64,000 nucleotides of DNA. Origin: Paracoccus aminophilus JCM 7686 (GTDB lineage: Bacteria > Pseudomonadota > Alphaproteobacteria > Rhodobacterales > Rhodobacteraceae). This document shows, piece after piece, positions 36,760-46,117 of the stretch. Positions within the stretch are counted from its first letter, which is position 1, and each line of letters begins with the position of its first letter. The notes under the pieces are model-generated. The model saw only the letters and a list, made by a program, of their open reading frames with translations, made no database searches and was not told where the DNA came from. Location of the stretch: positions 1,896,001-1,960,000 of the forward strand of contig NC_022041.1 in the NCBI RefSeq assembly GCF_000444995.1. The letters run 5' to 3'. Both the position numbers and the translations under genes were made by a program.

Positions 36760-37443
36760 ATGCTGCGCTATCTGCCTTTCCTTTTGATCGGGCTTTATCT
36801 TGCCGCGATGTGGTTTTTCTCGGCCTGGCGGCTGAAGCAGGAGCTGCACCGGAACTCGACCCCGCTGACCCATCCCCGGCTGACGCCGATGCTGGAGCGT
36901 TTGGGGCGGGCGATGGATCTGCCGCCGGTGCGCGCCCATGTTTATGAGGTCGCGCAAGTCAATGGGCTCGCCGCGCCGGATGGGCGGATTTTCCTGACGC
37001 GGGGCTTTCTCGACAAGCTCGATCAGGGGCAGGTTGACGAGGCCGAGCTTGCCTCGGTCATTGCCCATGAGTTGGGTCACGTGGCCCATGGTCATGCCCG
37101 CAGGCGCATGGTCGATTTCGCCGGGCAAAATGCCATCCGCATGGTTTTGGGCACGATGCTCAACCGCTTCGTGCCGGGGCTTGGCGGTTGGGTCGCCAAT
37201 CTGGTCACGGTCGCGATCATTGCTCGCCTTTCGCGCGAGGATGAATATGAGGCGGATGCCTTTGCCTCGGCGCTGATGATCAAGGCGGGGCTTGGGACCG
37301 GGCCGCAAAAGAGCCTCTTTCGCAAGCTCGATGCGCTGGCCGGGGGACGGGCGAGCCTGCCTGCCTGGCAGATGTCGCATCCGCCGACCCCGCGCCGGAT
37401 TGCCGCGATCGAAAAACTTGAAGAAAAATGGCGAAGCCTTTGA
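36760..37443 (+). CDS. M48-family zinc metalloprotease, membrane-anchored
   Basis: The 227-residue protein has one N-terminal membrane segment (MLRYLPFLLIGLYLAAMWFF). The catalytic domain has HELGHVAHGHARR (HExxH) near residue 105 and the downstream zinc ligand in EDEYEADAFA near 165. This pattern is that of HtpX/Oma1/LoiP-like M48 peptidases involved in envelope protein quality control. The stop lies 60 bases before the next gene on the same strand. Confidence 0.9.
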   Translation: MLRYLPFLLIGLYLAAMWFFSAWRLKQELHRNSTPLTHPRLTPMLERLGRAMDLPPVRAHVYEVAQVNGLAAPDGRIFLTRGFLDKLDQGQVDEAELASVIAHELGHVAHGHARRRMVDFAGQNAIRMVLGTMLNRFVPGLGGWVANLVTVAIIARLSREDEYEADAFASALMIKAGLGTGPQKSLFRKLDALAGGRASLPAWQMSHPPTPRRIAAIEKLEEKWRSL

Positions 37444-37502
37444 CTTGTCGCAGCCGGGCTTTCGCCTATTGTGACATCAAACCGCACTTCAGCTGAGCGC
37501 CG

Positions 37503-38759
37503 ATGACCCGTCCCTTCCGCCGCAGGGTCTTCTACCTTCCCGGCTATGATCCGATCCCTGCCCGTCGCTACCGCGAGCTTTACCGGCGCGAGGGGATCTT
37601 GCAGGCGGAGATCTCGGGCTATGGGCTGAGTTTCGGGCCAAGGCAGGAGCGGACGGGCTTTGGCTGGGGCGTTCTCGGGGCCTTCGAGGAAGGTCTGACT
37701 GAAACCGAGGTCGAGGTTCTGGTCTGGGCCGATCTGGTCCAAGCCTCGATGGGCCAGTCGATTGCCGCGACCTATGGCCAGCTGTGGCGCACGGCCAAGG
37801 TCTATATCGGCTCGGGCGCGATCTTCCGGCTGATGCGGCTGCGCAAGGGGCCGGTGATTGCGGCGCTTTATCCGCTGGTCGTGCTGATCTTGCAGGCTCT
37901 GGTCGCGCTGACCTTGGCGCTGGTGCTTGGCGCGCTGGCAGGTGCGGCTGTGGTCTGGCTGATGCGCGGGCTCGCCCCGGCGCAGGGCTGGCTTCATCTG
38001 CCCCTTGCGGTTGCGCTTGGCGTGCCCTTGGCGATCCTGATCTTTCGGCAGGTGCTGCGCTTTTGGCAAAGGATCGATGGCCGACTTTTCGCCTATTACC
38101 TGATGCATGATTATGCCTTTACCGCCCATCTCGGCGGGGCCTATCCGCCGGCATTGGAAACGCGGCTGGCTTATTTCCGGGATCGGATTGCCCGCAGTCT
38201 TGCCGGGGATTGGGATGAGGTGCTGGTCGTCGGCCATTCCTCGGGTGCCTATCTCGCGGTCTCGGTTCTCGCCGATCTGCTGCGGGCGGAGCCGCGGCGC
38301 GAGGACGGGCCTGCGCTCGGGCTGTTGACGCTTGGCCATGTTGTGCCAATGGCGAGCTTCCTGCCCAAGGCCGCGCGGCTGCGCGCCGATCTGCACGATC
38401 TGGCCGCCGCGCCGGGGCTGACTTGGGTCGATGTGACCGCGCCGGGAGATCCCTGCTCGTTCGGGCTCTGCGATCCGGTGGCGGTTTCGGGCGTCGCGCC
38501 GCCCGACCCGCGCGGGCCGCTGGTTCTTTCGGCGGCCTTCACGCAAACCCTCTCGCCCGAGATGCGGCGCGCCTTGCGCGGTCATTGGTTCCGGCTGCAT
38601 TTCCAATATCTGCACGCCTTCGACCGGCCCGGAGATTACGATTACTTCGCCATCACCGCCGGGCCCCTGACCTTGGCCGCGCGCTTTTCCGGGCGCGCGC
38701 CCTCGCCCGGGCGGATCGTCACGCCCGCGAATCGCTATACCTCAAGGGCCGTGCGATGA
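37503..38759 (+). CDS. Membrane protein with alpha/beta-hydrolase domain
   Basis: The 418-residue protein opens with RRRVFYLPGYDPIPARRYRELYRRE. Two hydrophobic segments follow in the middle (about 118-150 and 160-182). The C-terminal half carries VLVVGHSSGAYLAVSVLADLL with the GxSxG nucleophile elbow. The fold suggests a lipase/esterase acting on a membrane-associated substrate, with the active site facing the cytoplasm if the two segments form a hairpin. The stop overlaps the P450 start (ATGA), so the two are made together and may act on one substrate. Confidence 0.78.
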   Translation: MTRPFRRRVFYLPGYDPIPARRYRELYRREGILQAEISGYGLSFGPRQERTGFGWGVLGAFEEGLTETEVEVLVWADLVQASMGQSIAATYGQLWRTAKVYIGSGAIFRLMRLRKGPVIAALYPLVVLILQALVALTLALVLGALAGAAVVWLMRGLAPAQGWLHLPLAVALGVPLAILIFRQVLRFWQRIDGRLFAYYLMHDYAFTAHLGGAYPPALETRLAYFRDRIARSLAGDWDEVLVVGHSSGAYLAVSVLADLLRAEPRREDGPALGLLTLGHVVPMASFLPKAARLRADLHDLAAAPGLTWVDVTAPGDPCSFGLCDPVAVSGVAPPDPRGPLVLSAAFTQTLSPEMRRALRGHWFRLHFQYLHAFDRPGDYDYFAITAGPLTLAARFSGRAPSPGRIVTPANRYTSRAVR

Positions 38760-40099
38760 TCCCGCCGAAGCCCCCTGCTCGCAGCGGCAAGCCCTCGCTC
38801 TGGCGCTTCATCCGCGATTTCCGCCGCGATATCCTGTCGGCGCAATCGGGCAAGCTTTACCGCGCCTGGATGGCCGAGTTCAAAAGCCCGCTCATCCACA
38901 GTTTCACCTGCAATGATCCGGCGCTGCTCGATCTGATCTTGAAAAAGCGCCCGCTGGATTTCCCGAAATCGGGGCGGATGGCGGCGGGGCTGACACCGCT
39001 TCTGGGCAATTCGAGCTTCATCTCGAATGGCGAGACCTGGCGGCATCAGCGCCGCATCATCGACCCGGCCTTCGAGGGTGGCCGCCTGCGCGAGGCCTTT
39101 CCGGCCATGCTGGCGGCCTCGGATGCAGCAGTGGCCCGGATCGCGCCTTTGGCCACGGGCCATGAGATCGACATCGAGCCCGAGACCGCCCATGTCGCCG
39201 CCGATGTGATTTTCCGCACGCTCTTTTCACTGCCGATCGAGGATGAGACCGCGAGCGGGGTGTTCACCGCCTTCCGCGCCCATCAGGACGCCCAGCCCAT
39301 GGTCAATCTGGGTGGGCTGATGGCGCTGCCGCGCTGGCTGCATTTCCACTCGCGCCGGACCAAACGGACGGCCAAGCATATCCGGGGCCTGATCGAGCGG
39401 CTGGTGCGCGCGCGTGCCGGGCAGATTGCGGTGGGCACGGCCCCCGATGATCTCGCGACCAAGATCATGACCACGCCGGACCCGGAAACCGGCACGCGCT
39501 TCACCGAGGTCGAGATGGTGAACGAGGTCGCGACCTTCTTTCTCGCCGGGCATGAGACGGCGGCCTCGGCCTTGGCCTGGTCGCTTTACCTGCTCTCGCA
39601 AAGCCCCGAATGGCAGGACCGGGTCGCAGCCGAGCCTGAGGTGCGCGATTTCGGCGGCATCCGCAACCTTGGCGCGGCGCGCGCGGTCTTTCGCGAGGCC
39701 TTGCGGCTTTATCCGCCGGTCGCCATGACCGTGCGCGAATGCAAACATGCCGAGACTTTGCGCGACCGCCAAGCGCCCAAGGGCGCGCAGCTGGTGATCT
39801 CGCCCTTCCATATCCACCGCCACGAGCGGCTCTGGGACAACCCGGACGGTTTCGATCCGGCGCGCTGGGAGACGGAAAACGGCAAGGCCTGTCAGCGCGA
39901 CGCCTTCCTGCCCTTCTCGGCCGGGCCGCGCGCCTGTCCGGGGGCGGGATTTGCGATGATCGAGGGGCCGCTTTTGCTCTCGGCCCTGGTGCGCGCCTAT
40001 CACATCGCGCCGGGACAAGAGGTGCCGGTGCCGGTCATGCGGCTGACCTTGCGGGGCAAGGGCGGGATCAGGCTGAAGCTGATCCCGCGTCAGGCTTAA
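38756..40099 (+). CDS. Cytochrome P450
   Basis: The 447-residue cytosolic haem monooxygenase has I-helix FFLAGHETAASAL, K-helix FREALRLYPP (ExxR) and cysteine-ligand loop FSAGPRACPGAGFA. The N-terminus has no membrane anchor. Like most bacterial P450s it should need separate ferredoxin and reductase; none adjoins. The start overlaps the hydrolase stop. It ends overlapping the convergent M32 gene by four bases. The substrate is unknown; fatty acids or lipids would fit the hydrolase partner. Confidence 0.95.
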   Translation: MIPPKPPARSGKPSLWRFIRDFRRDILSAQSGKLYRAWMAEFKSPLIHSFTCNDPALLDLILKKRPLDFPKSGRMAAGLTPLLGNSSFISNGETWRHQRRIIDPAFEGGRLREAFPAMLAASDAAVARIAPLATGHEIDIEPETAHVAADVIFRTLFSLPIEDETASGVFTAFRAHQDAQPMVNLGGLMALPRWLHFHSRRTKRTAKHIRGLIERLVRARAGQIAVGTAPDDLATKIMTTPDPETGTRFTEVEMVNEVATFFLAGHETAASALAWSLYLLSQSPEWQDRVAAEPEVRDFGGIRNLGAARAVFREALRLYPPVAMTVRECKHAETLRDRQAPKGAQLVISPFHIHRHERLWDNPDGFDPARWETENGKACQRDAFLPFSAGPRACPGAGFAMIEGPLLLSALVRAYHIAPGQEVPVPVMRLTLRGKGGIRLKLIPRQA

Positions 40100-41568
40100 A
40101 GCCGGTAGATATCCGAGAATTTCGCCTCGAGATAATCCAGCAAGGGCTTTTCGCTGACCGAGGCGCCGGTGGCGCGTTCAATCAGCTCGCGCGGCTCGTA
40201 AAGGCCGCCATGTCGCTGCATGTTCTCGCGCAGCCATTCGATCCCCGGTGCGGCATCGCCGCGCGCCAGCGAGGCGTCGAGATCGGGCACTGCCTCGCGC
40301 ATCGCGGTGTTCAGGCAGCCCGCATAGACATTGCCCAGAGCATAGGTCGGGAAATAGCCGAAAAGCCCGACCGCCCAATGGACATCCTGCAAGACGCCAT
40401 GTGCCGGGCGATCGACCGCCACGCCGAAATCCTTGAGGAAGCGCGCGTTCCACGCCTCGACCAGATCCTCGACGCCCAGCCGGCCCGAGACCAGATCGCG
40501 CTCGAGATCAAAGCGCAGCATGATGTGGAGGTTATATTGCACCTCGTCGCTCTCGGTGCGGATATAGCCCGGGGTCACGCGGTTGACGGTGGCGTAGAAA
40601 TCATCCGGATTGTCGATCTCGATCCCGTCGAAGGCATCGGTCATGCGCTGATGCAGCCAGCCGGTAAAGGCCCGGCCGCGGCCCATCTGGTTCTCGTAGA
40701 TCCGGCTTTGGCTTTCATGCGCGCCCATCGAGACGCCGCGCCCCAGCGGCGTGAAGGCGTAATCCTCGTCGATGCCAAGCTCATAGCTCGAATGGCCGGT
40801 CTCGTGGATGGCCGAGTAGAGGCAGTTGAAGGGATCGGTTTCGACGACGCGGGTGGTGATGCGGCTGTCCTGCCAGCGCCCCGAGCTGAAGGGATGGACG
40901 GCCAGATCCATGCGGCCCCGGCTCCAGTCATAGCCAAAGGCGGTGGCGCAGGTGCGCGCGAGCCGCAGCTGGGTTTCTTGCGGGAAGTCGCCCGTCAGTC
41001 CCTTCGGCCGGAATTCGGTGCCAAGGATGTCCTCGCGCAGCGCGACCAGTCGCGGCCGCATCGCATCGAACAGCGCCGAGATTTCGGCCTGAGTCGCGCC
41101 CGGCTCGTAATCATTGAGCAGCGCGTCATAAAGATCGCCGCCCTCGGCCAGCGCCGCCGCCTCTTCGCGCTTGAGAGCAAGCACATCATGCAGCGTCGGC
41201 AGGAAGTCCTCGGGGGCTTCCTTGGCGCGCGCATCGGCCCAAATGCCCTGCGAGAGCGAGGTCACCCGCGCAAGTTCGGTCGCCAGACGCGCCGGGATCT
41301 TGCTGGCGCGGTGGAAGTCGCGTGCCACCAACTGGGTAATCCGCTCTTCGACCTCGTTTTGCGGACGTGCGGCGTCAAGCCATTCGCCCAGACGCGGATC
41401 GGTGCGGCGCTCATGCAGCACGGCCTCGATTGCGGCGAGCTCTTCGGCGCGCTGTTCGGTCGCGCCGCGCGGCATCACCGTTTCCTGATCCCATCCCAGC
41501 CGTTCGGCGACTGCGGACAGCGCCTCGGTCTGGCGCTGGAAGGCAAGCAGATCGTCGAAAGCGCTCAT
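40096..41568 (-). CDS. M32-family (Taq-type) metallocarboxypeptidase
   Basis: The 490-residue cytosolic zinc carboxypeptidase has HETGHSSYELG (HExxH with following Gly) near residue 260, the third ligand region MGAHESQSR, GYIRTESDEVQYNLHIMLRFDLER and the family marker WNARFLKDFGV. It trims C-terminal residues from peptides. Its start overlaps the ctaA stop (ATGA). Confidence 0.95.
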   Translation of the reverse strand: MSAFDDLLAFQRQTEALSAVAERLGWDQETVMPRGATEQRAEELAAIEAVLHERRTDPRLGEWLDAARPQNEVEERITQLVARDFHRASKIPARLATELARVTSLSQGIWADARAKEAPEDFLPTLHDVLALKREEAAALAEGGDLYDALLNDYEPGATQAEISALFDAMRPRLVALREDILGTEFRPKGLTGDFPQETQLRLARTCATAFGYDWSRGRMDLAVHPFSSGRWQDSRITTRVVETDPFNCLYSAIHETGHSSYELGIDEDYAFTPLGRGVSMGAHESQSRIYENQMGRGRAFTGWLHQRMTDAFDGIEIDNPDDFYATVNRVTPGYIRTESDEVQYNLHIMLRFDLERDLVSGRLGVEDLVEAWNARFLKDFGVAVDRPAHGVLQDVHWAVGLFGYFPTYALGNVYAGCLNTAMREAVPDLDASLARGDAAPGIEWLRENMQRHGGLYEPRELIERATGASVSEKPLLDYLEAKFSDIYRL

Positions 41569-42713
41569 CGGATGGTCCCCCTCACGGATGTTTCATAAGG
41601 ATAGCACGCATTGAAGCGCGCGCGAATGATCAGTGAGAGCAGCGCGATCGCGCCGACCTGATGGGTCAGGGCGAGATGAAGCGGCGAGGCATGCATGACA
41701 TTGGCAATCCCGAGCGCGACCTGCAGCAGCACCATGGCGAGCATCAGGCTGAAGGCGCCGCGCGTCACCGGATGGGGCGATTTGCGCGAGCGCAGCCAGA
41801 CGACGACGGCAAAGATGAAGACGAGATAGCCCGCCATGCGGTGGATGAACTGCACCAGAGCCGGGTTCTCGAAGAAGTTGCGCCAGCCAAGGCTCGCGTC
41901 CCAGATCGCCGAGGGGATCCACTCGCCGCCCATGGTCGGCCAGCCGGTATATTGGCGGCCCGCGTCAATCCCCGCGACCAGCGCGCCGATGAGGATTTGC
42001 AGGAAGGCCAGATGCATGAGCCCGGTCGACATGCGGAAGAGCTTGCCCTCTCCGGCGCGGCGCGCGCGCATCAGCTGCGCCTCGGGGCGCGACAGCAAAA
42101 GCGCGAACCAGACGATCAGGCCGAGGATCAGGAAGGCGATGCCCAGATGGGTCGCGAGCCGGTAGGAGGCCACGCGCAAAAGCGGCGAGCCGTCCAGCCC
42201 AGAATGGACCATCCACCAGCCAATCGCGCCCTGAAGCCCGCCAAGCGCCCCCAGCGACAACAGTCGCCCCGTCCAGCCGGTCGGAATGCGGCGGGTGGCG
42301 AGAAAGCCGAAAAAGCCCAAGGCCCAGACCAGACCGATGGCGCGGCCCAGCTGGCGGTGCGACCATTCCCACCAATAGATCTGCTTGAACTCGTCGACCG
42401 TCATCGTCGCGTTCACTTCCTTGAACTGCGCGGTCTGCTGGTATTTCTGGAATTCGTCCTGCCAGGCCGCCGGATCGCTTGGCGGCAGCGCGCCGGTGAC
42501 CGGGCGCCATTCGGTGATCGACAGCCCCGAGCCGGTCAGCCGCGTCGCGCCGCCAAGCGCGATCATCGCCGCGACCATGACGAACATCACGATCAACCAC
42601 GCCCGGATCGCCTTGCGCGCCCCTTTCGGCTGGGTATCGATCATGCCGCCCTGCGGCGCGGGCGCGCTTGGGCTTGCTTCAGAGACGTCCTGAAAGACGG
42701 GGCGTTTGGCCAT
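41565..42713 (-). CDS. ctaA: Haem A synthase
   Basis: The 382-residue protein has about eight membrane segments. It oxidises the haem O methyl to the haem A formyl for the aa3 cytochrome oxidase. Segments matching CtaA type 2 include GGATRLTGSGLSITEWRPVTGALPP, WWEWSHRQLGRAIGLVW (haem-ligand His), GAIGWWMVHSGLDG, and FIHRMAGYLVFIFA with ALTHQVGAIALL. The N-terminal 30 residues are polar and Pro-rich. It lies upstream of, and coupled to, the M32 peptidase gene. Confidence 0.95.
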   Translation of the reverse strand: MAKRPVFQDVSEASPSAPAPQGGMIDTQPKGARKAIRAWLIVMFVMVAAMIALGGATRLTGSGLSITEWRPVTGALPPSDPAAWQDEFQKYQQTAQFKEVNATMTVDEFKQIYWWEWSHRQLGRAIGLVWALGFFGFLATRRIPTGWTGRLLSLGALGGLQGAIGWWMVHSGLDGSPLLRVASYRLATHLGIAFLILGLIVWFALLLSRPEAQLMRARRAGEGKLFRMSTGLMHLAFLQILIGALVAGIDAGRQYTGWPTMGGEWIPSAIWDASLGWRNFFENPALVQFIHRMAGYLVFIFAVVVWLRSRKSPHPVTRGAFSLMLAMVLLQVALGIANVMHASPLHLALTHQVGAIALLSLIIRARFNACYPYETSVRGTIR

Positions 42714-42767
42714 GGCTGGTCCCTCGATGAAAACCGCGCGGGAGAGTGGGAGCTCGCGCGGGAAAGG

Positions 42768-43496
42768 TCAATTGCGACGAATGAGCTGGCGCAACATGCC
42801 GTGGAAGATCTGGGCATCGGCGCGCGTCAGCGGCAGGCGCGACCACAGATTTCGGAGCGTGAGCTTCATCACCGGCGCTTTTTCGGCGGGAAAGAAGAAA
42901 CCGGCCTCGTCAAGGCGGCTTTCCCAATGATCGGCGAGCTTCTCGATCTCGAGCCGGGTCGCGGGGACCTCGGCATCGGGACGGCGGCCATGGGGGGCGG
43001 GCTCGGCCGGCAGGCGACCGCGCGACCATTCATAGCCGTTCAAAAGCACCGCTTGCCCCAGATTGAGCGAGGGGAAATCCGGATTGACCGGCACGGTAAT
43101 GATCGCATTGGCGCGCGCGACATCGTCGTTTTCAAGACCAGCGCGCTCGGGGCCAAAAATGATCGCGATCTTTTCGCCGACCGCGGTCCGGGCATGGGCG
43201 TCAGCCATCGCGGTTTCGGGCGTCAGCACGGGCTTTGTCATCTCGCGACCGCGCGCAGTCGTGGCATAGCAATAATCCACGTCATGCATCGCCTCGGCGA
43301 GGGTCGGGAAAACCTGCGCCTGATCAAGCACCTTGCCCGCCGCCCCCGAGGCCATCGCAATGGCGCGCGCATTGGGCCAGCCGTCGCGCGGATCGACAAG
43401 GCGCATCCGGGTCAGGCCGAAATTCAGCATGGCGCGGGCCGCCGCGCCGATGTTTTCGCCCATCTGCGGGCGCACGAGAATAATGACGGGTTCCAT
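42768..43496 (-). CDS. trmJ: tRNA 2'-O-methyltransferase of the SPOUT/TrmJ type
   Basis: The protein is 242 residues from the ATG at MEPVIILVRPQMGENIGAAARAMLNFG; an ATG four codons earlier is equally possible. Knot-forming SPOUT motifs are present: N-terminal NIGAAARAM, EKIAIIFGPERAGLENDD and VPVNPDFPSLNLGQAVLLNGYEW. The C-terminal extension (LEIEKLADHWESRLDEAGFF...LRNLWSRLPLTRADAQIFHGMLRQL) is the TrmJ tail. It methylates the ribose at position 32 of tRNAs. It is divergent from the ThiE-like gene. Confidence 0.9.
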   Translation of the reverse strand: MEPVIILVRPQMGENIGAAARAMLNFGLTRMRLVDPRDGWPNARAIAMASGAAGKVLDQAQVFPTLAEAMHDVDYCYATTARGREMTKPVLTPETAMADAHARTAVGEKIAIIFGPERAGLENDDVARANAIITVPVNPDFPSLNLGQAVLLNGYEWSRGRLPAEPAPHGRRPDAEVPATRLEIEKLADHWESRLDEAGFFFPAEKAPVMKLTLRNLWSRLPLTRADAQIFHGMLRQLIRRN

Positions 43497-43588
43497 ATGC
43501 CGCGCCATACGCCTCAACAGCGGCACTGGCAAGCGGGCCGCGCCTGCGCTATCTGCATGTGACAAATCGACGACCGAGGGTGAAAGCC

Positions 43589-44200
43589 ATGACCGAAGAA
43601 ACCAACGCGCCGCAGCTTTACCTGACAACCCCGCTCGGGGCCTCGGCTGAGACGCTCGGGCCGCTGCTGGCCGATGTGCTGGACCGTTTTCCCGTGGCAT
43701 GCCTGCGCATTCCCGGCAATGGCACCGAAGAAGATCTGGGCCGCATCGCCGATCTGGTGCGCGAGATCGCCCATGCCCGCGACGTGGCCGTGGTGATCGA
43801 GGACCATGTCCAGCTTGCGCTGCGCCACGGGCTCGACGGGGTCCATCTGACCAAGGGCGCCCGCAAATTGCGCGATGCCCGCAAAGATCTCGGCGCGGAT
43901 GCGATCATCGGCGCCTTCTGCGGCAATTCGCGCCATGAGGGCATCAATGCCGCCGAAGCCGGAGCCGATTACGTCAGCTTCGGCCCGGTGGGCAAAACCG
44001 CGCTCGGTCAGGGCGAGACCGCCGAGATTGATCTCTTTTCCTGGTGGTCCGAGATGATCGAAGTTCCGGTCGTCGCCGAAGGCGCGCTGACGCCCGAGCT
44101 GATCGAAGCCTTCTCGCCGGTCTCGGATTTCATCGCGCTCGGGCCGGAAATCTGGTCGGCAGAGGATCCCGTCGCGGCTCTGGCCGCGCTCTGGCGCTGA
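43589..44200 (+). CDS. ThiE/TenI-family TIM-barrel protein (thiamine phosphate synthase-like)
   Basis: The 203-residue protein starts at an ATG with GAGGG upstream. Barrel strands typical of the family appear as QLYLTTP, VAVVIEDHVQLALRHGLDGVHLTKGARKLRDARK, IIGAFCGNSRHEGINAAEAGADYVSFGPVGKT and VPVVAEGALTPELIEAF. Catalytic positions are only partly recognisable, and no other thiamine gene adjoins, so a TenI-like or regulatory role cannot be excluded. guaA follows 100 bases downstream on the same strand. Confidence 0.8.
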   Translation: MTEETNAPQLYLTTPLGASAETLGPLLADVLDRFPVACLRIPGNGTEEDLGRIADLVREIAHARDVAVVIEDHVQLALRHGLDGVHLTKGARKLRDARKDLGADAIIGAFCGNSRHEGINAAEAGADYVSFGPVGKTALGQGETAEIDLFSWWSEMIEVPVVAEGALTPELIEAFSPVSDFIALGPEIWSAEDPVAALAALWR

Positions 44201-44300
44201 TCCGACTTTGCCCCGGACAGGCGGGCTGATCCAGCACAGGCTGGGCCCGCCCGCTCTCGCGCCACTTGCTCTTGTCCCCTCCCCGCCCTAAAGGCTTGCC

Positions 44301-45860
44301 ATGACCCAGCATCAGCGCCTTCTCATCATCGACTTCGGCTCTCAGGTGACGCAGCTTATCGCGCGCCGCCTGCGTGAGCTGAACATTTACTGCGAAATCC
44401 ACCCGTTCAACGCCGTGGACGACGCCTTCCTGCGGGACTTCGCCCCGCAGGCCGTGATCCTGTCCGGCGGCCCCGGCTCGGTTCCCGCCGAAGGCAGCCC
44501 GCGCGCCCCCGCGCTTGTGTGGTCGCTTGGCGTGCCGCTTCTGGGCATCTGCTACGGCCAACAGCTGATGATGGATGCGCTTGGCGGCAAGGTCGAAAGC
44601 GGCCTGCACGCCGAATATGGCCGCGCCTTCGTGCAACCGGCCACCGGGCACACTGCCGACGGCATCTTCGCGGGCCTCTTTGACGGCGGTCAGGAAGAAG
44701 TCTGGATGAGCCACGGCGACCGCGTCACCAAGATCGCGGACGGGTTCGAGGTCATCGGCATCTCGCCCAACGCCCCCTTCGCTATTGTTGCCGACGAAAC
44801 GCGCAATTTCTACGGCGTCCAGTTCCACCCCGAGGTCCACCACACCCCGAACGGCAAGCGCCTGCTGGAAAACTTCACCCGCCTTGCAGGCTTCACCGGC
44901 GACTGGACCATGGCCAGCTATCGCGGCGAGGCGATCCGCAAGATCCGCGAACAGGTCGGCGACAAGCGCGTGATCTGCGGTCTTTCGGGCGGCGTTGACA
45001 GCTCGGTCGCGGCCGTGCTGATCCACGAAGCGATCGGCGACCAGCTCACCTGCGTCTTCGTCGATCACGGTCTTCTGCGGCTCAACGAGGCCGAGGAAGT
45101 CGTCACGATGTTCCGCGACAATTACAACATCCCGCTCATCCATGCCGATGAATCCGAGATGTTTCTGGGTGCGCTCGAAGGCGTCACCGACCCCGAGGTC
45201 AAACGCAAGACCATCGGCAAGCTCTTCATCGACGTGTTCCAGAAATACGCCAATGAGATCGAGGGCGCGGAATTCCTCGCCCAAGGCACGCTCTACCCTG
45301 ATGTCATCGAAAGCGTCAGCTTTGCAGGCGGCCCCTCGGTCACGATCAAATCGCACCACAATGTCGGCGGCCTGCCCGAGAAAATGGGCCTGAAGCTGGT
45401 CGAGCCCTTGCGCGAGCTCTTCAAGGACGAGGTCCGCGCTTTGGGGACCGAGCTGGGCCTGCCCGCGAAATTCATCGGCCGCCACCCCTTCCCTGGCCCG
45501 GGTCTGGCGATCCGCTGCCCGGGAGAAGTGACGCGCGAAAAGCTCGACATCCTGCGCCAAGCCGATGCGGTCTTCATCGACCAGATCCGCAAACACGGGC
45601 TTTACGACGACATCTGGCAGGCCTTCGTGGCCATCCTGCCGGTCCGCACCGTCGGCGTGATGGGCGACGGGCGCACCTATGATTTCGCCTGCGCTTTGCG
45701 CGCGGTGACCTCGGTCGATGGGATGACGGCGGATTACTACCCCTTCACCCACCAGTTCCTCGGCGAGACCGCAACGCGGATCATCAACGAGGTCAAGGGC
45801 ATCAACCGTTGCACCTATGACATCACCTCGAAGCCGCCGGGCACGATCGAGTGGGAGTGA
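44301..45860 (+). CDS. guaA: GMP synthase (glutamine-hydrolysing)
   Basis: The 519-residue protein has the class I glutamine amidotransferase domain (residues 1-195; [13 protein letters not shown] with nucleophile cysteine, FHPEVHHT with His and Glu). The ATP-pyrophosphatase domain with P-loop [18 protein letters not shown] follows, then the dimerisation domain with [12 protein letters not shown] ending in [13 protein letters not shown]. It aminates XMP to GMP. A strong hairpin 45 bases after the stop probably terminates transcription. Confidence 0.98.
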   Translation: MTQHQRLLIIDFGSQVTQLIARRLRELNIYCEIHPFNAVDDAFLRDFAPQAVILSGGPGSVPAEGSPRAPALVWSLGVPLLGICYGQQLMMDALGGKVESGLHAEYGRAFVQPATGHTADGIFAGLFDGGQEEVWMSHGDRVTKIADGFEVIGISPNAPFAIVADETRNFYGVQFHPEVHHTPNGKRLLENFTRLAGFTGDWTMASYRGEAIRKIREQVGDKRVICGLSGGVDSSVAAVLIHEAIGDQLTCVFVDHGLLRLNEAEEVVTMFRDNYNIPLIHADESEMFLGALEGVTDPEVKRKTIGKLFIDVFQKYANEIEGAEFLAQGTLYPDVIESVSFAGGPSVTIKSHHNVGGLPEKMGLKLVEPLRELFKDEVRALGTELGLPAKFIGRHPFPGPGLAIRCPGEVTREKLDILRQADAVFIDQIRKHGLYDDIWQAFVAILPVRTVGVMGDGRTYDFACALRAVTSVDGMTADYYPFTHQFLGETATRIINEVKGINRCTYDITSKPPGTIEWE

Positions 45861-45905
45861 GCCGAGGGGCATGATCGGCGCCCGCTGATCGTATGCGAGA
45901 GACCG

Positions 45906-45934
45906 ACCGCCAGAGACCGAAAGGCTCTGGCGGT
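45906..45934 (+). terminator. Rho-independent-like terminator of guaA
   Basis: ACCGCCAGAG pairs perfectly over ten bases with CTCTGGCGGT across a nine-base loop. Only a weak T run (TGCATTT) follows, so termination may be partial or Rho-assisted. Confidence 0.65.
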
Positions 45935-46117
45935 TGCATTTCGCCCCTACGTCATCTTGCAAAGCCGGTTGCCAATCGCAAAGCTTTGCGCGATCCGCAA
46001 CGAAAGTCGCTCTTTCGCCTGCCGGGGCTGTCGCGCATCACCATGGAAAGGCTGCGCTTCGCGCCGGAAATGTGACAAGCTGCTTTATCCCAAGTTCATT
46101 CAGCCGATTAGAGAGTT

